Assembly (NCBI GenBank): GCA_002403175.1
Contig: DHHG01000004.1
Span: 1-10,976, forward strand
Length of the DNA: 10,976 nucleotides
From: Syntrophaceae bacterium UBA4778
GTDB taxonomy: Bacteria; Desulfobacterota; Syntrophia; Syntrophales; UBA4778
Direction of reading: 5' to 3'
Shown: in pieces, positions 1 to 7,243 of the stretch
Numbering within the stretch: the first letter of the stretch is position 1
Layout: each line of letters starts with the position of its first letter
Program-made: the position numbers and the translations under genes
The notes under the pieces: generated by a model
The model's input: the letters and a program-made list of their open reading frames with translations, nothing else
Databases searched by the model: none
What the model was told of the DNA's origin: nothing

Positions 1-1
1 A

Positions 2-1138
2 AACAATCCCTACCTCCAGGTTCCGCCCGGCAAGGAAGGTTTGGATCAGGTTATGGAAAGCCTTTTCTCATTTGGGACCCGCTCTCTCGATAGAATTGAT
101 TTCCAAAAAGCCCTGGATGCAATCGGAGCTGCGGAAAGCGCGGGGAGCGATTTCTCATTGAATGTACTGACCCCTCATTTTGAGAGGGGAGTGGAACTTC
201 TGGCGGACAATCTCCTCCATCCCGCTTTTCCTCAAAGAGCTTTTTCGGTAACCAGAAAGCAGGTGACTGATCTGGCAGGGGGGGTACTCCTGAGTCCCGA
301 TTTTCTTGCGGACCGGGCGCTGAAGACAGCGCTTTTCCCCAGAAATGATCCGATGCTGCGCCATGCCGTTCCGAAAACCGTTCAAGGGCTGAATCTAAGA
401 GATGTGGAAATATATCACCGTAGCGTTTTTCGACCGGACATGACGACCATTGTTGTAATCGGTAATATCGATTCCGAACGCGCATTTCAGGTCATATCCA
501 GGTATTTTGGAAACTGGACCGCTGAAGGGAAAAAACCGGATGTAAGGCTTCCGGCTGTTCCCCCCAACAAACCCGCCTATGCTTCTGTTCCGGACAAAAG
601 CAGGGTCCAGACCAAGGTCATCCTGGCGCAAACGCTTGGAATCACCAGAACGCACCCTGACTATTATCCGCTTCAGCTCGGGAATCATGTCCTCGGAGGA
701 GGTTTTTACGCCACCCGCTTTTACCGGGATCTCAGAGAAACTTCAGGACTCGTTTACAACGTAAGCGCAATCCTTGAAGCAGACGAGAGCCGCGCATACT
801 ATGCAGTTCAATATGGTAGCAATCCCGGAAACATCTCTCGGGCCAAATCGATCATCGAATTCGATTTGAACCAAATGAGAATGAAAGCCGTTAACGATGA
901 TGAACTGCAAAGGGCGAAAGCGTTGCTCCTCCGGGAGATTCCGCTGTCGGAAGCGAGCGTAAGTCGGATTGCCTCCGGGTTTCTCGAAAGAATGGAATAT
1001 GGGTTGCCACTGAATGAGCCGATATTGGCGGCTCACAAATACCTCGCAATGACGCCGGAGCAGGTCAGGGCGGCATTTGAAAAATGGTTCCGTTGCGACG
1101 ATATGGTGGAGATCACCCAGGGCCCTTTACCCAAATAA
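2..1138 (+). CDS. M16 (insulinase-like) peptidase, C-terminal inactive half, 5'-partial
   Basis: The frame is open from base 2 to the TAA at 1138, so the gene begins before the window; the TTG at 41 is not a real start. The stretch GLDQVMESLFSFGT (bases 38-79) aligns with the family's zinc-binding block, G-x-x-H-F-L-E-H-x-L-F-x-G-T, but the HxxEH motif reads QVMES, so both zinc histidines are missing. Further on, LGGGFYATRFYRDLRETSG followed by LVYNV (about 695-763) is the M16 C-domain motif with the Arg/Tyr pair that binds substrate. This is what is known for the second, non-catalytic half of two-domain M16 proteases of about 900 residues, or for an inactive partner subunit. I infer that the catalytic HxxEH half lies upstream, in the same or the preceding gene. 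A periplasmic site is likely but its N-terminus is not visible. Family assignment is firm; the exact architecture is not. Confidence 0.85.
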   Translation, partial: NNPYLQVPPGKEGLDQVMESLFSFGTRSLDRIDFQKALDAIGAAESAGSDFSLNVLTPHFERGVELLADNLLHPAFPQRAFSVTRKQVTDLAGGVLLSPDFLADRALKTALFPRNDPMLRHAVPKTVQGLNLRDVEIYHRSVFRPDMTTIVVIGNIDSERAFQVISRYFGNWTAEGKKPDVRLPAVPPNKPAYASVPDKSRVQTKVILAQTLGITRTHPDYYPLQLGNHVLGGGFYATRFYRDLRETSGLVYNVSAILEADESRAYYAVQYGSNPGNISRAKSIIEFDLNQMRMKAVNDDELQRAKALLLREIPLSEASVSRIASGFLERMEYGLPLNEPILAAHKYLAMTPEQVRAAFEKWFRCDDMVEITQGPLPK

Positions 1139-1154
1139 AGCTCAGAAGAGCTTT
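1137..1154 (+). terminator. Possible weak terminator hairpin after the M16 gene
   Basis: A perfect 7-bp stem, AAAGCTC (1137-1143) and GAGCTTT (1148-1154), closes an AGAA tetraloop and overlaps the M16 stop codon. It is followed only by CTTC and then an A-rich stretch, so the U-tract is poor. It may attenuate rather than stop transcription into the next gene, 30 bases further on. Confidence 0.35.
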
Positions 1155-1183
1155 CTTCGAAAAAATATTTTAGGGTGGAACGT

Positions 1184-1588
1184 ATGAGCCGCTTCTTTAA
1201 GCTATCCGTATTCGTCCCGGCAATTCTGTTCGTCCTTTATCAAGGGGCGATCGCGGGTGATCCCGATAAGGGCTCTGTCCGGCTTGGAACTCCAGGAAAA
1301 TTATATTTGGATATCACTGTGTCAGGCATAGGGGATGGAACAATTCGTGTCTCTCCCCTGGAAGCGCAATGCAGAAGATCGGATTCTCTCTGTACATACG
1401 GCTTTGATCCCGGAACGAAAGTAATTCTCAAGGCGGAACCGGCGAAACTGGACAGCCGTTTCGATGGCTGGATCGGAAATTGCGAACCTGAAGAACCTGA
1501 AAAAAAAGAAGTCTGCCACCTTATTATGAATGAAGATAAGTCGATCACAGCCGTTTTTTCCCGGTCCGCCGGCATAAGCTTTCCCTGA
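1184..1588 (+). CDS. Small exported protein with a divergent InlB B-repeat-like domain
   Basis: This encodes 134 residues from the ATG at 1184, preceded by AGGGTGG (1172-1178) at 5-base spacing; a GTG at 1175 lies inside that ribosome-binding site and is less likely. Residues 1-24 are a Sec signal peptide (MSRFFK, then a hydrophobic core, with cleavage probably after GAIA). Residues about 41-126 follow the pattern of divergent InlB B-repeats: G-x-G-T-I, Cys, Cys, a P-G-T-K-V-x-L-x-A-x-P core, FDGWIGNC, Cys, then MNEDKSITAVF. Four cysteines (63, 70, 100, 111) sit where such exported domains often form disulfides. The repeat normally occurs in tandem in large surface proteins; here it stands alone. 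The substrate or partner is unknown. It follows the M16 gene by 45 bases and may share its transcript. No catalytic residues are evident. Confidence 0.75.
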   Translation: MSRFFKLSVFVPAILFVLYQGAIAGDPDKGSVRLGTPGKLYLDITVSGIGDGTIRVSPLEAQCRRSDSLCTYGFDPGTKVILKAEPAKLDSRFDGWIGNCEPEEPEKKEVCHLIMNEDKSITAVFSRSAGISFP

Positions 1589-1628
1589 AGTATTTTCAAT
1601 CCTTGATTCTTATTTCCCTCTATATTCC

Positions 1629-1642
1629 TTGACTTGTGTCAA
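1629..1642 (+). promoter_or_regulatory. FNR/CRP-type operator-like palindrome upstream of the hcp-like gene
   Basis: TTGACTTGTGTCAA is a perfect 5-4-5 inverted repeat (TTGAC, TTGT, GTCAA). It fits the TTGA-N6-TCAA half-site form used by FNR, Dnr and related CRP/FNR-family regulators. Its left arm coincides with a -35-like TTGACT, so a bound protein would cover the promoter. The regulator is not identified. Confidence 0.45.
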
Positions 1643-1658
1643 TCCGGGCGTATATAGT
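1629..1658 (+). promoter_or_regulatory. Sigma-70-type promoter for the hcp-like gene
   Basis: TTGACT (1629-1634) is followed after 16 bases by TATATA (1651-1656), or after 18 bases by TATAGT (1653-1658). Transcription would begin near 1663-1665 and leave a leader of about 120 bases before the ATG at 1783. The leader holds a small CGATA-AGGA-TATCG hairpin (1733-1746). I recognised no riboswitch in it. Confidence 0.45.
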
Positions 1659-1771
1659 CCGCTCGCGAACGGCAAGCCTTATACCGGAGAAAACTCGGGG
1701 TCGGGATACGTGCCATGGACTGTAATCAGGGCCGATAAGGATATCGTCCGTTAACCGGATTCAAGGACAAT

Positions 1772-1777
1772 AGGAGG
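1772..1777 (+). promoter_or_regulatory. Ribosome-binding site that fixes the long start of the hcp-like gene
   Basis: A full AGGAGG lies 5 bases before the ATG at 1783. No comparable site precedes the internal ATG pair at 1852-1857, where a conventional Hcp would begin. Translation should therefore include the signal peptide. Confidence 0.8.
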
Positions 1778-1782
1778 TTCTT

Positions 1783-2340
1783 ATGTGGAAAACCATTCTC
1801 TCTCTCGCGATCGCAGGTATGTTCTTATGGACGGCCACTGCTCAGGCTGCGATGATGGCCTACATGACCGTCAAAGGTCAGAAATCGGGCCAGATCAAAG
1901 GGAGCATCACCCAGAAAGGGCGGGAAGACTCGATCGGCATCATAACCTTCGATCAGGCCACTCAGGTTGCTCTCGGAGCAAAAGGCGTTGGGGGTGCTCT
2001 CAAGGTCGGGGCGATCACCGTCACGAAAGAACTGGATAAGTCCTCGCCGGTTCTTCGTAATGCAATGAACTCGCAGGAGCCTCTCACTGAGGTTTATATC
2101 AGGTTCTGGACGCCCCAGATTAAGGCCGGCACAGGGGTGGGGTCAGAGGTCCAGCATTATACGGTCAGGCTGACTAATGCCAAAATCCTGTCCATCAGAA
2201 CCCAGATGCAGAATATCAGGCATCCCGATCTGCAGAAGTATGATATAAGCGAAGTGCTTACGTTTTCCTATGAAAAGGCGGAGTATATTTGGAATAATGG
2301 CGGGATTTCAGCTATGGAATTCGGCGGCGCACTGCAATAA
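1783..2340 (+). CDS. Hcp-family (type VI secretion tube) protein carrying a Sec signal peptide
   Basis: The protein has 185 residues. From about residue 25 it matches the Hcp fold: AYMTVKG at the start, ITVTKELDKSSPVLRNAM in the middle (Hcp consensus: TVTK-x-x-D-x-x-SP-x-L), EVYIRFWTP, and a closing SEVLTFSYEKAEYIW. Hcp hexamers stack into the inner tube of type VI secretion systems, are made in the cytoplasm, and have no Sec signal. Here residues 1-22 are a textbook signal peptide: MWK, a hydrophobic core, then ATAQA before Ala23. The AGGAGG at 1772 supports this long start. No other T6SS gene (vipA/B, clpV, vgrG, tss) is in the window. Neighbours are exported or peptidase-like, and a terminator follows directly. 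I infer a periplasmic or secreted Hcp-fold protein rather than a standard tube subunit. Family: confident. Role: unknown. Confidence 0.85.
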   Translation: MWKTILSLAIAGMFLWTATAQAAMMAYMTVKGQKSGQIKGSITQKGREDSIGIITFDQATQVALGAKGVGGALKVGAITVTKELDKSSPVLRNAMNSQEPLTEVYIRFWTPQIKAGTGVGSEVQHYTVRLTNAKILSIRTQMQNIRHPDLQKYDISEVLTFSYEKAEYIWNNGGISAMEFGGALQ

Positions 2341-2384
2341 GCGTTTGCGGAAGTAAACTGTAAAGCACACATATAAAAACAGAC

Positions 2385-2416
2385 AGGCAGGGTCGAAAAA
2401 CCCTGCCTTTTGTTTT
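2385..2416 (+). terminator. Rho-independent terminator after the hcp-like gene
   Basis: AGGCAGGG (2385-2392) and CCCTGCCT (2401-2408) form a perfect 8-bp GC-rich stem around an 8-base loop, followed by TTTGTTTT. It begins 45 bases after the stop codon, and it is the strongest terminator in the window. Confidence 0.85.
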
Positions 2417-3083
2417 GGCTCCAAGCCAAAAATTCTATATAAAATTACAAACGGTTGATGCGATGTAACCTGAAATTTCCTGGCAGAAGGTGAGGGCATG
2501 TGCTCTATTCATAGGGGATATCACTCGGTATGAACCTCATCACCTATCACCAATGACTTTGAAAAGATGTGTTGTTATGAGTTATGATTCAAAAGGTACA
2601 GAGCAGATCCTATGCCATTCTACCGATAGCCGCAATCATACCTCTTGATTCCTTTTAAACTCCACCCATGCTGTTGAAAAAAAAGAGTGAATCGCTGTTC
2701 CTTTCATCTCATTTTGGCCCGAGCCACATTTCCGGAGCTAAACCAAAAAGAATTTAATCGGTATCTCGCCAGAGTTTATTGGTTATGTATGGAACTATGA
2801 CGCCCCGAGCAACCCTTTGTCTTTGCCAATTCAGAGGAAACACTTTTGACTAATCGAACCTCTCGCTCCTCTTTGAAATCTGGATTTTTGATGCGTCGTG
2901 ATTGCTTTTTGTTGCAACAGACAGTTTGTCCGATATTAAGATCAGGGGCTTCGAATTTAAAAACAACAAAAAAGTAATTAAGTTACAATAAATTACATTT
3001 ATGAACCTTATTTTTTCAGGACCTGCTCGCAACTTTTGGTTTTATATTTAATGAATTCAAGGCATTAATTCGAAAATCCTCTC
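2417..3083. other. Long AT-richer intergenic stretch without a convincing gene
   Basis: About 670 bases lie between the hcp terminator and the amtB sigma-54 promoter. Stops are frequent in all frames. The short open frames here (for example 2850-3032 on the minus strand, and a 23-codon frame from 2577) lack ribosome-binding sites and recognisable protein features. Composition falls well below the neighbouring genes in GC, most strongly from about 2930 to 3080. The last 150-200 bases are where enhancer sites for a sigma-54 activator would be expected, but I could not find a TGCAC-type NtrC dyad. The remainder could be decayed coding sequence. Confidence 0.5.
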
Positions 3084-3099
3084 TGGCACCTGAATTGCT
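3084..3099 (+). promoter_or_regulatory. Sigma-54 promoter of amtB-glnK module 1
   Basis: TGGCACCTGAATTGCT matches the sigma-54 consensus TGGCAC-N5-TTGCW exactly, with the invariant GG (3085-3086) and GC (3097-3098) ten bases apart. Transcription should begin near 3109-3111, about 24 bases before the amtB ATG. Nitrogen-limitation control through an NtrC-type activator is the established pattern for amtB-glnK operons and is inferred here. Confidence 0.88.
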
Positions 3100-3133
3100 C
3101 TCTATAGGGGCAACTTATAGGAGGTGCATTACT

Positions 3134-4369
3134 ATGAATACTGGAGATACAGCGTGGGTGTTAATGTCGAGTGCGCTGGTGTTGTTGATGACGGTTCCGG
3201 GCCTGGCATTCTTTTATGGCGGTTTGGTACGAAGAAAAAATGTTCTTTCTTTGCTCATGCAGTGCCTGATTATCCTGTGCGTGATCAGTTTGCAATGGGT
3301 TTTGTACGGTTATTCATTGACCTTCGGACCTGATGCAGGGCACGGCATCATCGGCAGTCTGAAATGGATGGGTCTGAATCATGTCGGCATGCAGCCGAAT
3401 GGCGATTACGCTGCAACGATTCCTCATCAGGTTTTCATGATCTTTCAGGCGATGTTTGCAGTGATAACTCCGGCACTGATGATCGGGGCTTTTGCAGAGC
3501 GGATCAAATTCTCTTCGTTCCTGCTTTTCACTGTTCTGTGGGCAACCTTTGTTTATGATCCTCTGGGCCACTGGGTCTGGGGTACTAATGGCTGGCTGAG
3601 GAGTTTGGGCGGTCTGGATTTCGCCGGAGGCATTGTGGTTCATACCAGTTCGGGCGTATCGGCTCTGATCATGGCCATCATGCTCGGCAAAAGATGCGGA
3701 TATGATGGAGGTGCCTTCAGGCCGCACAACCTGCCCTTTACGGTTCTGGGTGGAACGCTTCTGTGGTTCGGATGGTTTGGGTTCAATGCGGGAAGCGCCC
3801 TGGGCGCCAATGGCCTTGCTGGAAATGCATTTGTAACAACCCATACGGCTGCGGCTGCGGCAGGATTGACTTGGGCTCTGATTGAATGGATGAAACACGG
3901 CGCTCCGACTGTTCTGGGTACGATAACGGGTGCTGTCGCGGGTCTGGTTGCAATTACACCTGCCTGCGGATTTGTCAACCCCATGAACGCGATCTTTATC
4001 GGAATCCTGGCCAGTATCTTCTGCTACCTTGCGTTGACCTGGGTTAAAGCAAAATTCGGTTACGATGATTCGCTTGATGTTTTCGGAGTCCACGGCGTGG
4101 GCGGGATCTGGGGAACCTTTGCGACCGGACTCTTTGCGGAAAAGGCAGTAAACGACGCGGGTGCAAACGGCCTTTTCTTCGGCGGCCTGAATCAGTTCCT
4201 GGTTCAGGCATCGCTGGTGGCGGTAACGGTTATCTTCGCCGTCGTCATGACCTGGATTCTCTTCAAATTTGTTGATGCTGTTCTGGGCATGAGAGTCGAA
4301 AAGAAAGATGAGCTGATCGGCCTTGATCTGACCCAGCACAATGAAGTTGCCTACACTGTAATCGAATAG
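3134..4369 (+). CDS. amtB: Ammonium transporter AmtB (module 1)
   Basis: The 411-residue Amt/MEP/Rh channel carries ammonium across the inner membrane as a trimer with about 11 membrane helices. The start is the ATG at 3134, nine bases after AGGAGG (3119-3124); an upstream in-frame TTG lies within the promoter's -12 element and cannot be used. Conserved channel residues are visible: Phe108 and the WFGFNAGSA block (Phe gate), Trp149 in HWVWG, Asp162 in LDFAGG, and the pore histidines His170 and His320 (GVHGVGG). The C-terminal tail, GMRVEKKDE to GLDLTQHNE, has the form that couples to GlnK. There is no cleavable signal beyond the first helix. glnK follows after 10 bases (TAG-GAGAAAGGAA-ATG), so they form one transcript driven by the sigma-54 promoter at 3084. 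It is only distantly similar to the second transporter at 7679-8920, so this is not a recent duplication. Confidence 0.95.
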   Translation: MNTGDTAWVLMSSALVLLMTVPGLAFFYGGLVRRKNVLSLLMQCLIILCVISLQWVLYGYSLTFGPDAGHGIIGSLKWMGLNHVGMQPNGDYAATIPHQVFMIFQAMFAVITPALMIGAFAERIKFSSFLLFTVLWATFVYDPLGHWVWGTNGWLRSLGGLDFAGGIVVHTSSGVSALIMAIMLGKRCGYDGGAFRPHNLPFTVLGGTLLWFGWFGFNAGSALGANGLAGNAFVTTHTAAAAAGLTWALIEWMKHGAPTVLGTITGAVAGLVAITPACGFVNPMNAIFIGILASIFCYLALTWVKAKFGYDDSLDVFGVHGVGGIWGTFATGLFAEKAVNDAGANGLFFGGLNQFLVQASLVAVTVIFAVVMTWILFKFVDAVLGMRVEKKDELIGLDLTQHNEVAYTVIE

Positions 4370-4379
4370 GAGAAAGGAA

Positions 4380-4721
4380 ATGAAATATATCATCGCAATT
4401 ATTCAGCCACATAAGCTGGAGGAAGTGAAAGAGGCCCTTGAGGATGTGGAAGTCCATCTGATGACCGTTTCCAACGTGCTGGGAAGGGGACGTCAGAAGG
4501 GTATTACCGAGATTTACAGGGGAGCCAAAGAGGTCGGCAGTCTTCTGAAAAAGATCAAGATTGAGATTGCCGTGAACGAGGATTTCGTTTCAAAAACGAT
4601 TGCGGCACTCAGCAAGGGCGCACGCACCGGAGAAATCGGAGATGGAAAGATTTTTATCCTGGATCTGAAGGATGTGATTCGCATTCGAACCGGTGAGTGC
4701 GGTGAGCTTGCCATCGGCTAA
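4380..4721 (+). CDS. glnK: PII signal protein GlnK (module 1), lacking the uridylylation tyrosine
   Basis: This is a PII protein of the usual length (113 residues). It forms a trimer that binds ATP/ADP and 2-oxoglutarate and plugs AmtB with its T-loop. Seen: Gln39 and Lys58 (2-oxoglutarate/Mg-ATP contacts), the T-loop start TEIYRG with Arg47 (the residue that enters the AmtB pore), a canonical B-loop RTGEIGDGK (82-90), and RIRTGE near the end. The odd point is the T-loop tip: residues 49-52 read AKEV, where uridylylated PII proteins have A-E-Tyr51. Position 51 is Glu, so GlnD cannot modify it there, although glnD is the next gene, converging from the other strand. Tyr46 remains. Its gene is tightly coupled to amtB (10-base gap), so AmtB gating is the likely main role. 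It could equally be called a GlnB-like variant. Confidence 0.93.
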   Translation: MKYIIAIIQPHKLEEVKEALEDVEVHLMTVSNVLGRGRQKGITEIYRGAKEVGSLLKKIKIEIAVNEDFVSKTIAALSKGARTGEIGDGKIFILDLKDVIRIRTGECGELAIG

Positions 4722-4729
4722 ATCCAGTG

Positions 4730-4763
4730 GAGCAGGGCAGGGGAGCCGGCTGGCTCCCTGCTC
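4730..4763. terminator. Hairpin between the convergent glnK and glnD ends
   Basis: GAGCAGGG (4730-4737) pairs perfectly with CCCTGCTC (4756-4763). An alternative register pairs GGGAGCC (4741-4747) with GGCTCCC (4752-4758). It fills almost the whole 45-base gap between the two stop codons. No U-tract follows on either strand, so it is not a classical intrinsic terminator; it may block read-through or protect 3' ends. Confidence 0.5.
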
Positions 4764-4766
4764 GCA

Positions 4767-7241
4767 CTATTCAGTTAATGCGGCAATGAGATGATTCTTC
4801 AAATTTTCCAGCTTTGTTTCATCAATGATTCTATTTTTATCGGCATCGCAGACATAAAAAATATCAACCGCCAGATCGGCCCTGGTTGATAAGCGTGCTG
4901 AAACGATATTTATATTATTCTCGTGAAAACATCGGATGATTTTGTGAAGGAGACCGAAATTGTCTGTCGCATCGATTTCAGCGATGGTCAGGGAAGAGGA
5001 ATCGGGGTTGCCGATGCGCACCTGCAAGGCAGGCTTCTCCGTGCGGCGTAATGGCGGCAGTGGATATCTTCTGATCCGATCTGTGACCAGATCGTCGGGT
5101 GTTGTCTCTCTCCGTACTATTTTGCGCCATTTCTTTTCGATATTTTTCTTCTTCTCTTCCCAGGTAATCGCCGGGATATCCGAGGGCTCCAGATAAAAAA
5201 TATCGAGGACCTTGCCATCCTTTGTCGAGTAAATATGGGCGTTCAGAATATTATACCCTTCGGAAGTGATACATCCGATCAGATCGCATAGAAAGCCGGG
5301 GCGATCGCTTCCGCAGACGGTTATCCGCTCAAATCCGGTGAATTGATCGTGATGTAGCGTCAAATCGGAACCGCTTTCGGAAAGCCATTTTGTATGCAAT
5401 GCCCGGTCCTCCGGAAGAATATCCAATAAATAGGAGGACTCGTAAATCTGGGGGTTGTATTCCGTCATGTCCCGCCGATTTCCCGTCGGATGGTCGATAA
5501 ATTTCCGTATGCGGTTGTGCAGCTGTTCGAGCTGATATGCCTTCCAGTGCGTCCAGGTGCTGTGCCCGACGCTACGGATATCGGCAACAGTTAAAAGATG
5601 CAGCAGATCGAGATTTTCCCTTTCTCCCGCCTCTTCGGCGAATTGACGCAAGAGCCCGTCTTCAGGTTCTCTGAATGAAAGATCGGACAAATCAAGGTGG
5701 TGGTAGACCATAAATTTAAGCCGTTCTGTTTCTTTTTCGGAAAACCCGAGGCGGCCGCAAATGTTTTCAACAATTATGGCGCCATTCTGCGCGTGATCTC
5801 CAGGCTGCGATTTGCCAATATCATGGAAAAGCGCACCCGCCCTCAAAAGAAACGGGGATTTTAAAGAATTGCGCATGGACCGGATTTTCCTATCTTTGTC
5901 CCGCACCATGCTGTCCACAACGGATACGGCCAGGAGAATATGCTGGTCAATTGTAAATTCGTGATAAGAATCGTATTCGACTTTGCAATTGAGCGCATCG
6001 AAAGGAGGGATGAGCTTTCCTAAAACACCTGTTTCATGCATCATCTGCATGACAGGTCCGACGGGCTCCGGACGTGCGAGAATTTCCCTGAATAGCTCCG
6101 CAATTTCGGTGCAAGCAAAATCATGCGAATTCAGTTCGGCAGTATATTGGCGCAGTTTATTCCGGAGTTCCACGCTGAGTGTGGCCTGATGGGTGAGTGC
6201 GCTTTTGAAGAGCTTCATGATCCATAATGGATTGCTTATAGAATGCAGTCTTTTCCGTTTACTGAAAATAATGCCATCCAGTACGGAAAGGTCCGGCCCG
6301 ATAGGGTTGGCACTGATCCGTTTGCGCACTACACTCCAGATATTTCTTCCCGAGGAATCCCTTTCGAGAAAGGAGAGGACCCGTAATCGTATATTACGGA
6401 CGGTTTTGAAAAAATCCTCCATCATCCGTCCTGCACCGTTTGCCCCGTATCCGCATCGTTCGGCAACATCCGGCTGGAGATCGATTTCCAGAATGTCCAT
6501 TCGGCGTTTGCAAAGCATATGCAGTTCGATCCGGAGTCCGATGAGAAAGGCGTAATCGGTTTCGAAATCTTTGGTTTGCATGGACGGCCAGTGAAGATCG
6601 TGCAAACCTTTGAAGCGCAATCCTTTCCTTCTGACCCGTTCAGCCCAGAGCATACGCTGGCAATCCCGTAAGGTACAGATTCCGTTTTTCAAATCCGGTT
6701 CCACTCGAAAAAGGGAATTTCCCGAAGAGAGAAGTCCGTTCCGCAGGGTTCTGCAGATCTCCTCAATAAATCCTCTCTTTTTTCTTTTGAAATATGGGAT
6801 GATGCAATCTCTCTGGAATCTCTCGAACAATTCCCGATCTCCGGTAATAAAGGAATTCTCCAGCAAGGCCGTATCGCTGGCGGTATCCTGCCCCAGAATG
6901 GAAGCGCACTGATCTAGTGTACGAACCACACAGCCCATCGTAAGTCCGGTATCCCAGAAACGTCTGACCATGGCGGCTATCTTATCCAAATCCTGGTTAT
7001 CATGGAGAACAAGAATATCAATGTCGGAGTAAGGACAAAGCTCCCGGCGACCGTAGCCGCCGAGAGCAATCAGACAGACATTCTCAATGGAGAAGAGAGT
7101 GTGGAATATTCCTTTAAGGACCCGATCCACCTCGTTGGAAAAGCTGCGGGCAGCATCCAGAGGGGCGGTCAGTTGACCATGAGAGCCGAACAGGATTTCC
7201 CGTTTATTCGCAATGGATGTTGAATCGGTCCAGGCAGGCAT
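4767..7241 (-). CDS. glnD: PII uridylyltransferase / uridylyl-removing enzyme GlnD
   Basis: The 824-residue cytosolic nitrogen sensor adds UMP to Tyr51 of PII when glutamine is low and removes it when glutamine is high. Domains in order: nucleotidyltransferase with GGYGRRELCPYSDIDIL at about 61-77 (metal-binding Asp73/Asp75 in the DxD), the linker motif EPDLKNGICTLRD, an HD hydrolase domain with FHDIGK (His473, Asp474) and VYHHLDLSD, then two ACT domains at about 637-690 and 751-824 that bind glutamine. All key motifs look intact; E. coli GlnD is somewhat longer (about 890). The ATG at 7241 follows the glnK stop by two bases (TGA-AA-ATG) with a poor ribosome-binding site, so translation is probably coupled to glnK. 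Position as the third gene after amtB-glnK would make its level rise with nitrogen limitation, which is unusual because enterobacterial glnD is expressed separately. Confidence 0.95.
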   Translation of the reverse strand: MPAWTDSTSIANKREILFGSHGQLTAPLDAARSFSNEVDRVLKGIFHTLFSIENVCLIALGGYGRRELCPYSDIDILVLHDNQDLDKIAAMVRRFWDTGLTMGCVVRTLDQCASILGQDTASDTALLENSFITGDRELFERFQRDCIIPYFKRKKRGFIEEICRTLRNGLLSSGNSLFRVEPDLKNGICTLRDCQRMLWAERVRRKGLRFKGLHDLHWPSMQTKDFETDYAFLIGLRIELHMLCKRRMDILEIDLQPDVAERCGYGANGAGRMMEDFFKTVRNIRLRVLSFLERDSSGRNIWSVVRKRISANPIGPDLSVLDGIIFSKRKRLHSISNPLWIMKLFKSALTHQATLSVELRNKLRQYTAELNSHDFACTEIAELFREILARPEPVGPVMQMMHETGVLGKLIPPFDALNCKVEYDSYHEFTIDQHILLAVSVVDSMVRDKDRKIRSMRNSLKSPFLLRAGALFHDIGKSQPGDHAQNGAIIVENICGRLGFSEKETERLKFMVYHHLDLSDLSFREPEDGLLRQFAEEAGERENLDLLHLLTVADIRSVGHSTWTHWKAYQLEQLHNRIRKFIDHPTGNRRDMTEYNPQIYESSYLLDILPEDRALHTKWLSESGSDLTLHHDQFTGFERITVCGSDRPGFLCDLIGCITSEGYNILNAHIYSTKDGKVLDIFYLEPSDIPAITWEEKKKNIEKKWRKIVRRETTPDDLVTDRIRRYPLPPLRRTEKPALQVRIGNPDSSSLTIAEIDATDNFGLLHKIIRCFHENNINIVSARLSTRADLAVDIFYVCDADKNRIIDETKLENLKNHLIAALTE

Positions 7242-7243
7242 TT

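Noticed and set aside
1660..1782. Cyclic-di-GMP (GEMM) riboswitch in the hcp-like leader
   Set aside because: A GGCAAGCC string recalls the motif, but the second conserved GCAAAGCC block and the paired stems are missing.
2308..2499. Minus-strand open frame covering the hcp terminator
   Set aside because: It crosses the end of the hcp-like gene and a strong terminator hairpin and has no protein features.
2690..2800. Possible fragment of a decayed gene (a stretch reading NQKEFNRYLARVYWL)
   Set aside because: Only about 40 codons are open with no start, no ribosome-binding site and no family I can name, so it is not listed as a pseudogene.
2850..3032. 60-codon minus-strand open frame in the long gap
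   Set aside because: No ribosome-binding site and no recognisable protein pattern; its AT-rich sequence is what would give such a frame by chance.
3095..3133. Longer N-terminus for module 1 AmtB starting at a TTG
   Set aside because: The TTG is the -12 element of the sigma-54 promoter, upstream of the expected transcription start. AGGAGG and the family-typical Met lie at 3119 and 3134.
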